Made by a program: the position numbers and the translations under genes. Of a stretch of 64,000 nucleotides of DNA, positions 27,200 through 37,014 are shown piece by piece (position 1 is the first letter of the stretch; each line of letters begins with the position of its first letter). Source of the DNA: Cohaesibacter celericrescens (lineage in GTDB: Bacteria > Pseudomonadota > Alphaproteobacteria > Rhizobiales > Cohaesibacteraceae). A model generated the notes under the pieces. That model was given only the letters and a program-made list of their open reading frames with translations. It did no database searches and was not told the DNA's origin. The stretch spans positions 74,592-138,591 of the forward strand of contig NZ_PKUQ01000008.1 in NCBI RefSeq assembly GCF_002866925.1. The letters run 5' to 3'.

Positions 27200-27853
27200 A
27201 ATATTCGTGCCACCTTTGCTCTTTTTGCGGCGCTTTGGTATAGGGCTCTATTGAGCTTCCCGCTGGACCTTTTTTCTTTATCTTCCATTGTCTGAGTTGG
27301 TCATCCGGACATGTGAAGCAAAGATTTTTCATTGAAATTACAAAGAAATCACAGTGTTTCTCTAGAACTCCAGACTTATACTCACCTTGAGCATAAGGAG
27401 GGCCATAAAACAACCAGCGCGCCGCTGGTCCCCCTGCCTTCTGGCAGTGTCATTGAAATGTTTCATCCTCAATATAGATGCAAGGTAATGAAATTTCCAG
27501 ACCCTAGAGGCGCATTAGGGGATAAGTGGGCTCTGATCCCTTTGGAAAAATTGGCACTTTATTCGCCAACCTCTGGATCCAACGCCCTATAAAAAGAAAA
27601 TGATTTGGTGATAAAAAACGACTGTCTTTGTTGTTCAAGGCAAAGGTTTTGGTCCCGAAATACAGGAGTGTCTCGCCGACTGTTTCTACAGGAACATTAG
27701 CCACCCGACATTTCAGCATTATGACAGACTCAAGAATTATCTATTCATTGTGCGAATGAATGCATCAAGAATAATCACTTTTACTTAGACTTGATGCGTT
27801 CTATCTTACCTTGATAAGGGTCTGAGGCCCCACGGTCAAAGGAAGCAACCGCC
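27200..27853. other. 654-base divergent region between nadA and the MFS gene
   Basis: No supported gene; open frames at 27332 (TTG start) and 27504-27719 lack ribosome-binding sites. At 27762-27769 and 27790-27797 GCATCAAG and CTTGATGC form an inverted repeat (longer with one mismatch), 57 bases ahead of the MFS start, a possible operator. Upstream of nadA I found no clear regulator site. Confidence 0.5.
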
Positions 27854-29074
27854 ATGACAGACACTCAACAAAGCCGATTACCCTATGGGCTGATTATTTT
27901 GCTGGGCTGCTTTGTCGCGGTGGTCGGGTTTGGGCCGCGCGCAACGATGGGCTTTTTTCTAACGCCGGTGACAGTTGAGAATGGCTGGAGCCGAGAGGTC
28001 TTCTCACTCGCTATTGCCGTTCAAAATCTGGCGTGGGGTGTTGCGGCACCGTTTGCGGGAATGTTGGCCGACCGCTTTGGCACCGCTCGCGTCCTTGTTT
28101 TGGGGGCTGTAGCCTATGCCTTATCGCTCTACTGGATGTCCACAGCAACAGACCCATTGGCCTTTACCCTAAGCGCAGGCGTCTTGATGGGTGTCGGCAT
28201 TGCCGGCTGCGGTTTCTTTTTAATTCTAGCCGCCTTTACCCGTCTGTTGCCGGCCCATCTACGATCCGTAGCCTTTGGTCTTGGCACAGCAGCAGGGTCT
28301 ATGGGGCAATTCATATTTGCCCCGCTATCTCAATGGCTTCTGAGTGCTTTCGGATGGCGGGAAACGTTGGTGATAATGGCCGTTATAGTGCTGATCATTC
28401 CCTTCATAGCAGTGGTTTTCCGCGGCAAGCCCACTTTCAATGCCTCCCAAGGCCAAGCAGATCAAACAATGACTGAAGCGCTGCGCGAGGCCTTTGGGCA
28501 CAATTCTTATATTTTGCTGGTGTTTGGCTTTTTCGTTTGCGGCTGGCATGTGGCCTTCATCACCACGCATCTGCCACCCTTCATTGCCGATTTTGGCATT
28601 GATGCCAAATGGGGGGCTTGGGCGATCGCTCTTATCGGATTGTTCAATATGGCAGGGGCGTTTACTGCTGGCATTCTGGGCGGCAAAATGTCTTTGCGTT
28701 ACATGCTCAGTTTCATCTATCTGTCCCGCGCGGTCGTCATCACGATCTTTATTATTCTCCCCATCAGTGTTCCGTCAATTTTGGCCTTTTCCGCAGCCAT
28801 GGGCCTTTTGTGGCTGTCAACGGTACCGCCAACGCAGGGGCTGGTGACCAAGATGTTTGGGACACGCTATGTCGCAACCTTGTTCGGGTTTGTCTTTTTA
28901 TCCCACCAGATCGGCGCCTTTTTGGGCGTGTGGCTGGGTGGTGTTCTGTATGATACCTACGGCAATTATGATGTGATTTGGTGGATATCCATCGCTCTGG
29001 GGATATTTGCCGCTCTCATCCATTGGCCAATCCGCGAAGAAGCCGTTGAGCGCCTCCAGCCCGTTGATGCCTAA
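27854..29074 (+). CDS. Major facilitator superfamily transporter
   Basis: 406 residues, 12 predicted membrane segments. Typical MFS loop motif GMLADRFGTARVL between helices 2 and 3 and a weaker copy, GGKMSLRYML, in the second half. N-terminal and mid-protein pattern (GFGPRATMGFFLTPVTVENGWSR, with helix-1 Arg) resembles the monocarboxylate/oxalate-formate type group. Substrate is unknown; a small organic anion is plausible. RBS AAGGAAG. Stands alone, with a possible operator upstream. Confidence 0.85.
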   Translation: MTDTQQSRLPYGLIILLGCFVAVVGFGPRATMGFFLTPVTVENGWSREVFSLAIAVQNLAWGVAAPFAGMLADRFGTARVLVLGAVAYALSLYWMSTATDPLAFTLSAGVLMGVGIAGCGFFLILAAFTRLLPAHLRSVAFGLGTAAGSMGQFIFAPLSQWLLSAFGWRETLVIMAVIVLIIPFIAVVFRGKPTFNASQGQADQTMTEALREAFGHNSYILLVFGFFVCGWHVAFITTHLPPFIADFGIDAKWGAWAIALIGLFNMAGAFTAGILGGKMSLRYMLSFIYLSRAVVITIFIILPISVPSILAFSAAMGLLWLSTVPPTQGLVTKMFGTRYVATLFGFVFLSHQIGAFLGVWLGGVLYDTYGNYDVIWWISIALGIFAALIHWPIREEAVERLQPVDA

Positions 29075-29239
29075 TGGCTGTGTTATTCTACAATCTTGCA
29101 TAGGGCAGAAGTCTTCAGATGTTTTGCTCTATCCACGAGCCGGACGCGCAAGCCCCTTGGAACCAATCTTGAATTCATCCAGAAATTTGAGCAATTTTGG
29201 TGCTTTTCATATCGCCGAGCATAGCCTGCAAATAGGCAC

Positions 29240-29707
29240 TCAGGCGGTAGTGCCGCTTGCAAAACCGGTGATTTGCCAATCGCCATTTGGAACGCGACAG
29301 ATTTCACCTTGAATATTTTCGACGCCGGTTACCCGATGCATGGAGCTTTTGAACGAACGGCATTCAGAATCAATGAGTGCAGGGAGCAATTTCACCTGTG
29401 TGATGTGCCCTTTTGAGCCCGTTTCAGGATTGTCCCAATCACCCTTGGCGCTGCCTGTTTGCAGGGCTTCTTTGTCAAAGGATGAAATTTTGGCCAGCAG
29501 AATTTGCCAATCTGATTGGTCGATTCCGCCCAAGAGCCCACGATCAGAACCGATGGAACCGGTGGTGGTCTCATCGATATCCATATTCGTTCCGCCGAAC
29601 CCAATGGATGCACAAGCGCCCAGCGAGCAGCAGGCTGCAATCACGAACATCCGAGCAGCTCCATTCAGAGCCTTGCAAATAGATGTTGGGAAGCTATAGC
29701 CAATCAC
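29240..29707 (-). CDS. Lipoprotein with surface-antigen-like C-terminus
   Basis: 155 residues from a GTG at 29707, seven bases after AAAGGA; this start gives a signal peptide with basic n-region and a lipobox (CCSLGACAS). An ATG within the hydrophobic core or an ATG 20 codons upstream would give poor signals. The C-terminal part (DSECRSFKSS, then GEICRVPNGDWQI) resembles the conserved end of small outer-membrane lipoproteins of the Rickettsia 17-kDa/RT0821 type in alphaproteobacteria, with two cysteines. Function unknown. Divergent from pdxH. Confidence 0.7.
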   Translation of the reverse strand: MIGYSFPTSICKALNGAARMFVIAACCSLGACASIGFGGTNMDIDETTTGSIGSDRGLLGGIDQSDWQILLAKISSFDKEALQTGSAKGDWDNPETGSKGHITQVKLLPALIDSECRSFKSSMHRVTGVENIQGEICRVPNGDWQITGFASGTTA

Positions 29708-29797
29708 GTTGCCGTCCTTTACTCTGGTTAAGCAACCTTGCAGTCTTGCAAGGCACCCACCTGTCACACCGTTGTCTATTGTCTGCTAGGAAAGTTA

Positions 29798-30394
29798 ATG
29801 TCCGGTAACTTTATTGAGGCCAATAAGCCCTTTGAGCTGTTTTCTCAGTGGCTGACTGATGCCGAAGCCAATGAACCCAATGACCCCAATGCAATGGCTG
29901 TCGCTACGGTCGACGAGACTGGCATGCCCAATTTGCGCATGGTGTTGTTGAAGGATTTCAACGAACAAGGCTTTGTATTCTATACAAACTTTGAAAGCGC
30001 CAAAGGCAAGGAACTGCTTGCCTCGCAAAAGGCGGCGCTGCTGTTTCACTGGAAAAGCCTGAGACGTCAAGTGCGTGTTCGTGGCACAGTAGACGTGGTC
30101 AGTGCACAGGAAGCCGATGCTTATTTTCAGTCACGCGCACGTGGCAGCCGCATTGGTGCTTGGGCCTCCAAACAGTCCAGACCGCTGGAAAGCCGCTTTG
30201 CATTAGAGAAATCCGTTGCAGAATATACCGCCAAATACGGTCTAGGAACAGTGCCGCGCCCAGACCATTGGTCCGGTTTCATTGTGCGCCCTGAGCAGAT
30301 CGAGTTTTGGCACGATAGACCTTTCCGTTTGCATGACCGGGTGCTTTTCAATGCTGTCGAGGGTGGTTGGGACAAGACACAATTGTATCCTTGA
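29798..30394 (+). CDS. pdxH: Pyridoxamine 5'-phosphate oxidase
   Basis: 198 residues from the ATG at 29798 (TAGGAAAG upstream); the frame opens 20 codons earlier. FMN-dependent oxidase making pyridoxal 5'-phosphate. Motifs: [50 protein letters not shown], and the C-terminal signature [12 protein letters not shown]. Length fits short alphaproteobacterial forms. Single gene. Confidence 0.94.
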   Translation: MSGNFIEANKPFELFSQWLTDAEANEPNDPNAMAVATVDETGMPNLRMVLLKDFNEQGFVFYTNFESAKGKELLASQKAALLFHWKSLRRQVRVRGTVDVVSAQEADAYFQSRARGSRIGAWASKQSRPLESRFALEKSVAEYTAKYGLGTVPRPDHWSGFIVRPEQIEFWHDRPFRLHDRVLFNAVEGGWDKTQLYP

Positions 30395-30521
30395 TGGTGC
30401 CCAATATGGCGATGACACAGAGATGTGCCGCATGAACCTGCCCTAAGGCTTTAATGGCACATCGCAACAGTGTGATGGAGCGTGATGGCATGTGACACCG
30501 TCATCGTGCCTGCTCATGGTA

Positions 30522-30549
30522 TGACATTGGCTTTACAACGCCAATGTCA
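30522..30549. promoter_or_regulatory. Perfect inverted repeat just ahead of the FG-GAP-like gene
   Basis: TGACATTGGC / GCCAATGTCA, 10-base arms, 8-base loop, ending 10 bases before the ATG at 30560 and touching its AGGTCG ribosome-binding site. It could be a protein-binding site or an mRNA hairpin limiting translation. Confidence 0.6.
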
Positions 30550-30559
30550 GGTCGTTTCC

Positions 30560-31510
30560 ATGCAATTGCTTTCTTCGTTTCGCTTGTTGTTTGTGCCTCT
30601 TTTGCTGTCTGTTTCAGGGTTTGCCTTTTGCGCGCATGCTCAGACTGAGCCGTCCCTCTCTCCGATTGGGGGCCTTCCGTCCGACCCTATACCCGACCAG
30701 CCAATTCTGAGCCCAGCTGAAACTGCGGAGCACGGCATTCCGCTTCACGACGGCTATGTGACAACCCTCCCCCACGGTGACATCCGCCAAGCCTGGTTGA
30801 GCCAGCCGACCAAACGCTACGGGCACGGCATACTTGGAGATTCTATCGAGGCGGCCGCGCTGACGGTACGGCTGGCCAACCGGCAGCTGGTTAGCTTTGT
30901 TTTGCCCGAAGATTCTGTATTTGAAGATATCAAACCGCGACTGGGTGATCTGGACGGGGATGGCAAAACCGAGGTCATTCTGGTGCGGTCTTATCTCATG
31001 AAAGGCGCAAGCGTCGCTGTGTTGGGGCTAAAGAATGGAAGGCTTGGTCTGCTTGCCCAAACACCGGCCATCGGAACAGCCAATCGTTGGCTCAATCCAT
31101 CCATTCTGTCAGATTTGGACAATTCAGGTCTGCTGACAATTGGCTTGGTTCGGACTCCGCATATCGGCGGGCAACTGCAGCTTTGGCAATATGAGAATGG
31201 AGCATTGAAGCAGTTAAAGCAGGCAGATGGATTTTCCAATCACTCGATTGGCAGCCGCGCACTGGGACTGAGTGCGATCTTAAACAAGGGTAACATGAAG
31301 CGAATTCTTATCCCCGATGCAACACAATCAAGGTTGATCCTGCTGGAGTCAGACACCCTCACCCCACTCACAAGCATTGCACTGCCTGCGCGCCCCGTTC
31401 AAGACTTTGTCGTCAACCGCCTTGCCAATGGACATCAAAATATTTCAATCGCGTTGAATGACGGCACGCTATACCGACTGGAGGACACAACGGGCCGGTA
31501 TTTTGACTAG
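30560..31510 (+). CDS. Secreted FG-GAP/VCBS-like repeat protein
   Basis: 316 residues from the ATG at 30560, which gives a signal peptide ending FCAHAQ. The mature part looks like a beta-propeller: RLGDLDGDGKTEVILVRS is a calcium-binding FG-GAP/EF-like motif at about residue 134, with a weaker blade LSDLDNSGLLTIGLVR. It probably folds in the periplasm. I know similar VCBS-repeat proteins in alphaproteobacteria but no function. A perfect inverted repeat lies right before the ribosome-binding site. Confidence 0.75.
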   Translation: MQLLSSFRLLFVPLLLSVSGFAFCAHAQTEPSLSPIGGLPSDPIPDQPILSPAETAEHGIPLHDGYVTTLPHGDIRQAWLSQPTKRYGHGILGDSIEAAALTVRLANRQLVSFVLPEDSVFEDIKPRLGDLDGDGKTEVILVRSYLMKGASVAVLGLKNGRLGLLAQTPAIGTANRWLNPSILSDLDNSGLLTIGLVRTPHIGGQLQLWQYENGALKQLKQADGFSNHSIGSRALGLSAILNKGNMKRILIPDATQSRLILLESDTLTPLTSIALPARPVQDFVVNRLANGHQNISIALNDGTLYRLEDTTGRYFD

Positions 31511-31617
31511 ATTCAGGTTGGAAGAAGCCGTTTGGTTCGCCTTGTTGACTTGATGAAGAATTGGCCTACAAGAATGAACCGCTCGTTTTTCGTCCTTCTC
31601 CTTCATAGGTTTCTATC

Positions 31618-32241
31618 ATGTTTATTGCTGTCAATGTAGCGCCTCTGCTTCAGGGTTTTATGCTGGGTGGGACACTGATTATTGCAATAGGGGCCCAGAA
31701 TGCATTTTTGCTGCGCCTTGGTTTGCAGCGCCAACATGTATTGCCTATCGTTTTGCTCTGTGCCTTTTCCGATGCCTTGTTGATCGCCGCCGGCGTCGCT
31801 GGCATGGGCGCGCTGGTCAAGCAATCGCAAATACTACTCACCATCATCACGTGGGGTGGAATTGCCTTTTTGGCAATCTACGGCTTTCAGGCTTTTCTAA
31901 GGGCTTTCAAGAATGAAGAAATGCATGTGGGCAAAGGGGAGAGGATCAGTCTACGCAAGGCAGTGCTGACGGTACTGGCCTTTACCTACCTCAATCCGCA
32001 TGTTTATCTGGATACGGTTCTGTTGGTGGGCAGTCTTTCGGCTCAATGGCCCGGCACTCAGCAATGGATTTTTGGTAGTGGCGCTATGGCTGCGTCATTT
32101 GTTTGGTTCTTTGCGCTGGGCTTTGGCGCGCGCATCTTGACCCCGTTGTTCGAGAAGCCGATTGCGTGGCGCATTCTAGACTTCTTTATCGGGGTTGTGA
32201 TGTGGTCGATTGCACTGACCCTGCTTCAGGGTGCGCTCTAA
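31618..32241 (+). CDS. argO: LysE/ArgO-type basic amino acid exporter
   Basis: 207 residues, six membrane segments. Family signatures: GTLIIAIGAQNAFLLRLGLQR near the start, FSDALLIAAGVAG, and LNPHVYLDTVLLVG (Asn-Pro in helix 5). Exports arginine and/or lysine across the inner membrane. Ends just before a strong bidirectional hairpin. No LysG/ArgP-type regulator is adjacent. Confidence 0.9.
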   Translation: MFIAVNVAPLLQGFMLGGTLIIAIGAQNAFLLRLGLQRQHVLPIVLLCAFSDALLIAAGVAGMGALVKQSQILLTIITWGGIAFLAIYGFQAFLRAFKNEEMHVGKGERISLRKAVLTVLAFTYLNPHVYLDTVLLVGSLSAQWPGTQQWIFGSGAMAASFVWFFALGFGARILTPLFEKPIAWRILDFFIGVVMWSIALTLLQGAL

Positions 32242-32290
32242 CGGGCACTCTCACACTGGCACTGTTTACAACGCCCCAACAACCAAATGA

Positions 32291-32323
32291 AAAACGCGCC
32301 AGCGATGAGGCGGAGCGCGTTTT
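32291..32323. terminator. Bidirectional terminator
   Basis: AAAACGCGC / GCGCGTTTT, 9-base perfect stem with a 15-base loop, between argO (plus) and the 51-residue gene (minus). Confidence 0.85.
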
Positions 32324-32406
32324 CAAGGGTCACGAAATGACCAAAACTGTATATTTGATAAGCCATGCGGCCAAGCCGACCATTTCAGGCGCTCGACACA
32401 CGTCGC

Positions 32407-32562
32407 TTATTTATCGTTGATGTGTGGATCGTAGTCAGTGTGTTTTTCTTCGACATGCTTTTTTACACAAGATGCAGCAGCAACGGCGCTGATGCCAATC
32501 TTATGGTATTCTTTTTCGAGCAGATCGTCTTGAGGGGTAGGTTTTCTGTTTTGTTCGGACAT
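32407..32562 (-). CDS. 51-residue protein, unknown function
   Basis: Short gene on the minus strand: ATG at 32562, TAA at 32407. The product starts MSEQNRKPTPQDD and ends YDPHINDK; it is highly charged with a short Ala-rich centre (ISAVAAASCVKKH), one Cys and several His. Candidate ribosome-binding sites are GAGAG about 9 bases and AGGG 2 bases upstream. It is followed by a terminator hairpin at 32291-32323. Codon choice and hydrophilicity look like a real protein rather than noise. It resembles short DUF1476/DUF1674-type alphaproteobacterial proteins in size only; I do not recognise the family. Confidence 0.65.
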   Translation of the reverse strand: MSEQNRKPTPQDDLLEKEYHKIGISAVAAASCVKKHVEEKHTDYDPHINDK

Positions 32563-33079
32563 GGCCCTAATCTCTCTTTGTTGCCAATGACTTTGTATTT
32601 AGAGTGACTATAACGCCGAAAAAAGCACATAAGAATGACTCAACCCATTACCGGCGTCACTATCCCCCGATTTTTGCCTTCATTTTGAGCAGCGCAGAAT
32701 TTTATCGCATCGCAGCTTTGCACTAAAAGCATTTCTCTACCGATATCATTCTTGGCAATAAAAGTTAATTATTTTAGTCCGTTTTTACACTTAACTATAT
32801 TTTTTCATCTAAATCATTGCAAACATTACCAAGTCATCCATTCAAACGCATACAGATGCAGGTGCAAATCACTTTAAAGTCGGCCCTGAATGCTCTCAGC
32901 TTGTCGCGTTGCATAAACCGCATATCCGATATTCAATAATGATAGTGGAGAATTGAAATCGAACCTAATTTGCGTTCACCGGAAACCAAATAAGGCTCAG
33001 TCAGGTGTGAGCTTTCATCTCACCCAAAATCATCGCACGGCACACTGCATGAACGAGTGGATACATACAGATGGTGGCT
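32563..33079. other. A+T-rich intergenic region
   Basis: 517 bases with no supported gene, repeat or strong hairpin. It holds the promoter of the 51-residue gene and the 3' flank of the TetR gene. Confidence 0.5.
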
Positions 33080-33700
33080 TTATGGAACAGAAATAAAACT
33101 TGCTAATAATCGGTTGGCTTCCAATTTTATGCGCTCAATTACTTCCGGGTCTTTGACCATTTCCTTTGTCTCGCTGTCTGCTCTCATAAACAACGGAAAC
33201 AGCGTAATGCCCATTCTGAAGGACAAAAACAAATCGGCAGGAATATCGCGAACTGTGTTCTCTGCCACCCCCAGTTTTATGGTTTTGTCTAGTCTATCTA
33301 GAACATCAACAATCTTGTGATTGGTTCGATTGAATATCGAATAATCATAAGGCGTTGGAAAATCGGCGAGGACCAAACGAGCGTAACCTCTATGCTGAAG
33401 GTAGAATTCAATCGTCATGTCAGCACTCGCTAACAATGCTTCTCGCGGCGGCAAACCATCTAACCCCCTATAGACCAATAAAATCTCATCCATGAGTCGC
33501 TCGGCAAGAGCTTCCAGGAGCTCCTTACGTCCAGCGAAATGGGCATAGAGAGATGGCAGTTGAATACCGACTTGTTGCGCGATGCCCTTGAGGCGCAAGC
33601 CCTCGATTCCTAACTCGCCAATCTCTTTCTCAGTGAGATCCAAAATCAGATCGCGGGTGCTACGCTCTTCTTCCGTGAATTTTTTCCGTCTGTGTGGCAT
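33080..33700 (-). CDS. TetR-family transcriptional regulator
   Basis: 206 residues; helix-turn-helix ends VGIQLPSLYAHFAGRKELLEAL (about 44-65), with a basic start (PHRRKKFTEEERSTRDLI). The ligand domain is diverged and gives no hint of the effector. Flanked on both sides by about 500 bases of gene-free sequence, so no target gene is obvious; the local composition is more A+T-rich than nearby operons, which may indicate acquisition. RBS GGCGAG. Confidence 0.82.
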   Translation of the reverse strand: MPHRRKKFTEEERSTRDLILDLTEKEIGELGIEGLRLKGIAQQVGIQLPSLYAHFAGRKELLEALAERLMDEILLVYRGLDGLPPREALLASADMTIEFYLQHRGYARLVLADFPTPYDYSIFNRTNHKIVDVLDRLDKTIKLGVAENTVRDIPADLFLSFRMGITLFPLFMRADSETKEMVKDPEVIERIKLEANRLLASFISVP

Positions 33701-34174
33701 GAACTCGCCCGATTGCTATGTGCGTTACAATTTATAATTTCCAAAGCACGCCGCTTTGAAGACTTTGTTTTGATCGAGACGTCGGCACACCTTCAGTGCC
33801 TATTCAGTTGCAAACGTCAAATGTCACTGACCCAATACCATCCACTATACAATCTTGTTCGTTTTTAAAAAGCAATTCTAGCTAAATCATTGTCTAACGG
33901 GGTGGCGGGCCTAAAGTTTGATAAAAATGTAAGCGTCGCGTCGACAATTGATCCTCTGACCCGAGCAAACAGCATCCTAAATAGGGTCCATAGCTCCACC
34001 CTGAAATGAATTTACAAATGCGCAACATCCTCATGGCTCATCCAGCTGGACCAGCGGAAAGCTCCCGATTTTTGTTGGCGCATCGGTTTTACCAGATAGA
34101 ATCAAAAAAGCCGCAGCATTGACGCCACGGCTTTCAAATTTGTTAGAGAAACCTGTGAGGGTCTGAATACCAAA
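33701..34174. other. Intergenic region with F0 operon terminator
   Basis: 474 bases without a supported gene between the TetR gene and the end of the ATP synthase operon; the last part contains the terminator at 34104-34134. Confidence 0.6.
34104..34134 (-). terminator. Terminator of the F0 ATP synthase operon
   Basis: On the minus strand, stem AAAGCCG / CGGCTTT with a 14-base loop is followed by TTTTTT, 40 bases past the atpF stop. Confidence 0.85.
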
Positions 34175-34657
34175 TCAATTGAGTTTGGTACCAACCTCGG
34201 CAATAGAGGCTTTGAGCAAGTCACGCCCCCCTTTACCTGCAAGTTTCGAAGTCAAGAGACCCTTGGCTGCTTCAATCGCAAGATCTGTTGCGGCACTCTT
34301 GACCTCAGAGACTGCTTGGCTTTCCGCCTGAGCAATCTTGTCTTCGGCCTGTTTGGTGCGACGCGCCACATATTCAGTAATCTTTGCGTGCGCCTCTTTT
34401 TCCATCGCTTCAGCTTCGCGTTTGGCGAGTGTTACGATTTCTTCGGCTTCGCTTTCTGATTCACGTGCTTTTCGTTGAAACTCAGCCAACAGAGCTTGTG
34501 CTTCTTCTCTTAGACGGCGGGCCTGATCAAGTTCATCTTCGATCGCCTTGGCACGATTGTCCAAAGCGTCCGCAATCTTGCCTGGAACGCCCATCTTGAC
34601 GAGAAGGCCCAAAAACAAGACCAGAGCGATCAAGGCCCATAAAGTTGCGTCACCCAT
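34175..34657 (-). CDS. atpF: ATP synthase F0 subunit b
   Basis: 160 residues: one N-terminal membrane helix ([18 protein letters not shown]) and a long charged coiled coil that forms half of the peripheral stalk. AAGGAGTG ribosome-binding site. It follows b' by 10 bases, as in other alphaproteobacteria where b and b' form a heterodimer. F1 genes are not in this window, as expected for the split operons of this class. Confidence 0.93.
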   Translation of the reverse strand: MGDATLWALIALVLFLGLLVKMGVPGKIADALDNRAKAIEDELDQARRLREEAQALLAEFQRKARESESEAEEIVTLAKREAEAMEKEAHAKITEYVARRTKQAEDKIAQAESQAVSEVKSAATDLAIEAAKGLLTSKLAGKGGRDLLKASIAEVGTKLN

Positions 34658-34667
34658 GTGTCACTCC

Positions 34668-35273
34668 TTAATTTGCCTTTGCAGCAGCGACCGCCGCTGC
34701 AATGTCATTCTGAGCGACCCCAGAGCCTAAAAGCTGCTCGAGAATGGCTTCGGTTGTGCTCTGGGCAATGGCATCGACTTCACTCATCGCAGCTAGTTTC
34801 ACAGCAGAAATTTTTTCTTCTGCGTCTGCAAGCTGGCTGGAAATCCCTGCCTCTACCTTGGAAAGCTCAGCCTCAATATGAGTCTTAGCTTCTTCACGAG
34901 CGGTATGGGCAATACCATGGGCTTTTTGGCGCGCTTCAGCCAGAGATTGTTCATAGGACGCAATTGCTTCGTCCGTCTCCCGCTTAAGACGCTCTGCCTC
35001 GCCCAGATCACTGGCAATCCGGTCACGCCGAACTTCCAGAATATTTGCGATACGTGGCAGTGCTACTTTGGACATCAAATAGTAGAGAAGTCCGAAAGTA
35101 ATAGCCAACCACAGAAGCTGCGACCCGAAAGTGGCGGGATCAAACGGAGGGAATGTACCACCCGCTATATGTTCATCAGCAGTTCCGGCAACTTCCGTAT
35201 GCGCGGCTGCCTCATGCCCAACTTCGGCATTCTGCTCAGCTTCTGCTTGCGCATTGGTCTGCTGCTGCGCCAT
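34668..35273 (-). CDS. atpG: ATP synthase F0 subunit b'
   Basis: 201 residues from the ATG at 35273, six bases after GGAG; the ATG two codons upstream abuts the ribosome-binding site. An Ala/Glu-rich N-terminal extension of about 35 residues precedes the segment FPPFDPATFGSQLLWLAITFGLLYYLM, which is diagnostic for b', and then a coiled coil. Pairs with subunit b in the peripheral stalk. Symbol atpG is used for b' in this class (also called atpF2/atpX). It follows atpE after 178 bases. Confidence 0.92.
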   Translation of the reverse strand: MAQQQTNAQAEAEQNAEVGHEAAAHTEVAGTADEHIAGGTFPPFDPATFGSQLLWLAITFGLLYYLMSKVALPRIANILEVRRDRIASDLGEAERLKRETDEAIASYEQSLAEARQKAHGIAHTAREEAKTHIEAELSKVEAGISSQLADAEEKISAVKLAAMSEVDAIAQSTTEAILEQLLGSGVAQNDIAAAVAAAKAN

Positions 35274-35451
35274 CGTCATCTCCCAGTCAAAAAGTCAGAG
35301 CCGTCGTGACGCTGTATCTCACGATTGCCAACTGTCGAAGTTCTGCACCCGAGCAAGTATATTGAGCGATGCTCAAACACAAGCCAGGTTAGAACCAAGA
35401 CGGCTACTGACATGTTTTGAATCTTCGTCGGCTTAAATTCCTAAGATGAAA

Positions 35452-35679
35452 TTAAGCTACGAAGATGAGCAGGAGCGCGATAACCAGTGAGAAGATGCCA
35501 AGACCTTCTGCAAGAGCCGCACCAATCAGCGCGTTGGTAAACTGAGCAGGAGCTGCGGATGGATTCCGCAGAGCGCCGTTCAGATAGCTACCAAAAATGT
35601 TACCCACACCGATACCAGCTCCGGCCATACCGAAACAAGCGATACCAGCACCAATCAGCTTTGCTGCTTCAGCTTCCAT
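35452..35679 (-). CDS. atpE: ATP synthase F0 subunit c
   Basis: 75 residues, two membrane helices with the polar loop NGALRNPSA and the proton-carrying Glu in the second helix ([13 protein letters not shown]). Glycine-rich first helix [21 protein letters not shown]. Forms the rotating ring. TAGGAGAG ribosome-binding site. The proton-binding set looks like a normal H+ form; the Gln/Glu/Ser/Thr set of Na+ rings is not present. Confidence 0.96.
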   Translation of the reverse strand: MEAEAAKLIGAGIACFGMAGAGIGVGNIFGSYLNGALRNPSAAPAQFTNALIGAALAEGLGIFSLVIALLLIFVA

Positions 35680-35768
35680 TGTAATCTCTCCTATTTACGT
35701 CAATTCGCGCATTTGATTTAGTTGTTAGTCGATTCGAAACTGTTCCACACAGACCTAGCTGCTTCACC

Positions 35769-36521
35769 TTAGTGAGAAGGATGGATTGCGTCATTAAGAT
35801 ATACGCAGGTTAGGATTGTGAATACATAGGCCTGCAAAACCGCGACCAGGAACTCCAGAGCTGTCAATGCAATGGTCATGGCAAAGGGGAACAAGGCCCC
35901 AAACCAACCAACTGCTCCTGCCGCAGACAGCGAGACCACAAAACCGGCGAAAACCTTCAGCACGATGTGGCCTGCAAGCATGTTACCGAACAGACGCAAT
36001 GAGAGACTGACCGGACGGGACAAGAAAGACAGGACTTCGATAAGAGCGATGAATGGTGCAATAGCACCAGGCAAACCGGAGGGCACAAAGAGCTTAAGGA
36101 AGCCCAGACCATTGCGCATGAAGCCATAGATCACCACGGTGACGATCACGATAAGGGCCAGCGCCAAGGTCACAATCAAGTGGCTCGTCACGGTAAAGAA
36201 ATAAGGGAAAAGACCAATCAGGTTGGCCGTTAAGACGAAGGCGAAGAGCGAAAACACCAGAGGGAAAAACTTCATACCCTCGGTACCGGCCGAATTACGC
36301 AAGGTACTGGCCACAAGCTCATACATCATTTCGGCGGTCGATTGCCAACGGGTTGGGACCAGCCCACGCCCTGACGTTGACAAGATCAAAAACCCAGAAA
36401 TCACAAGTACGATTGCGATCATAAACAGTGCGGAGTTCGTCATTGCGAACTCTACGCCACCGACTTCGCCCAGAGAAAAAATCTTGGTGATCTGGAACTG
36501 ATGAATCGGATCGTTGGCCAC
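35769..36521 (-). CDS. atpB: ATP synthase F0 subunit a
   Basis: 250 residues, six membrane segments, GTG start with AGGGCAGG upstream. The essential Arg is in [14 protein letters not shown], and the C-terminal helix has [24 protein letters not shown]. It forms the proton half-channels against the c ring. Second gene of the operon after atpI. Confidence 0.95.
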   Translation of the reverse strand: MANDPIHQFQITKIFSLGEVGGVEFAMTNSALFMIAIVLVISGFLILSTSGRGLVPTRWQSTAEMMYELVASTLRNSAGTEGMKFFPLVFSLFAFVLTANLIGLFPYFFTVTSHLIVTLALALIVIVTVVIYGFMRNGLGFLKLFVPSGLPGAIAPFIALIEVLSFLSRPVSLSLRLFGNMLAGHIVLKVFAGFVVSLSAAGAVGWFGALFPFAMTIALTALEFLVAVLQAYVFTILTCVYLNDAIHPSH

Positions 36522-36654
36522 GATGCCTGCCCTCTTTCAATCTGGTTCAACCAAATTTGACCACTCCAAGCACCAAAAGGTGGGTAAGGAGCCATCAATC
36601 CGGCCTGTTCTCGTCTAGACCGCTTGGCTATCAAGCACAATCGGTCCGTTCAAA

Positions 36655-37014
36655 TCAAGCGCCCGGTGGCGGCATTTTGCCCGCCGAACGCAGCATATTT
36701 AGCATACCTGCCAGAAAACCGAGAAGAAGGAAAGCAATCATTCCCCAAGGTGCCAGACCAAACCATGCATCAATCATCCAGCCGATACCACCGCCTACCA
36801 GCACACCAGAAACAAATTCGGACCCTAAACGCCAAGCCATGGCCATTCCAGAAGCACCCGATTGGTTATCCTGCTGTTGCCGAAGATCTGTTGCCTTTGC
36901 CCCGCGGAGTTTTGCGAGGCTGGCGTCCAGCTCTCCCAGACGATTGTCCAGCTTTCCGTCGTCAATATCAACTGAGATTTCACTCGGAGTTTCCGTATCT
37001 TTGTTACCGGTCAT
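36655..37014 (-). CDS. atpI: ATP synthase protein I
   Basis: 119 residues with a hydrophilic N-terminal half and two membrane helices (SEFVSGVLVGGGIGWMIDAWF and GMIAFLLLGFLAGMLNMLR-like). The pattern is the alphaproteobacterial AtpI form, a helper for c-ring assembly. First gene of the F0 operon; 133 bases precede atpB. Confidence 0.88.
   Translation of the reverse strand: MTGNKDTETPSEISVDIDDGKLDNRLGELDASLAKLRGAKATDLRQQQDNQSGASGMAMAWRLGSEFVSGVLVGGGIGWMIDAWFGLAPWGMIAFLLLGFLAGMLNMLRSAGKMPPPGA

Noticed and set aside
27332..27719. Short open frames in the nadA-MFS gap
   Set aside because: TTG start or no ribosome-binding site, no recognisable features.
32365..32607. 80-codon plus-strand frame between argO and the TetR gene
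   Set aside because: Lies opposite the better supported 51-residue minus-strand gene and over a terminator region; composition is noise-like.
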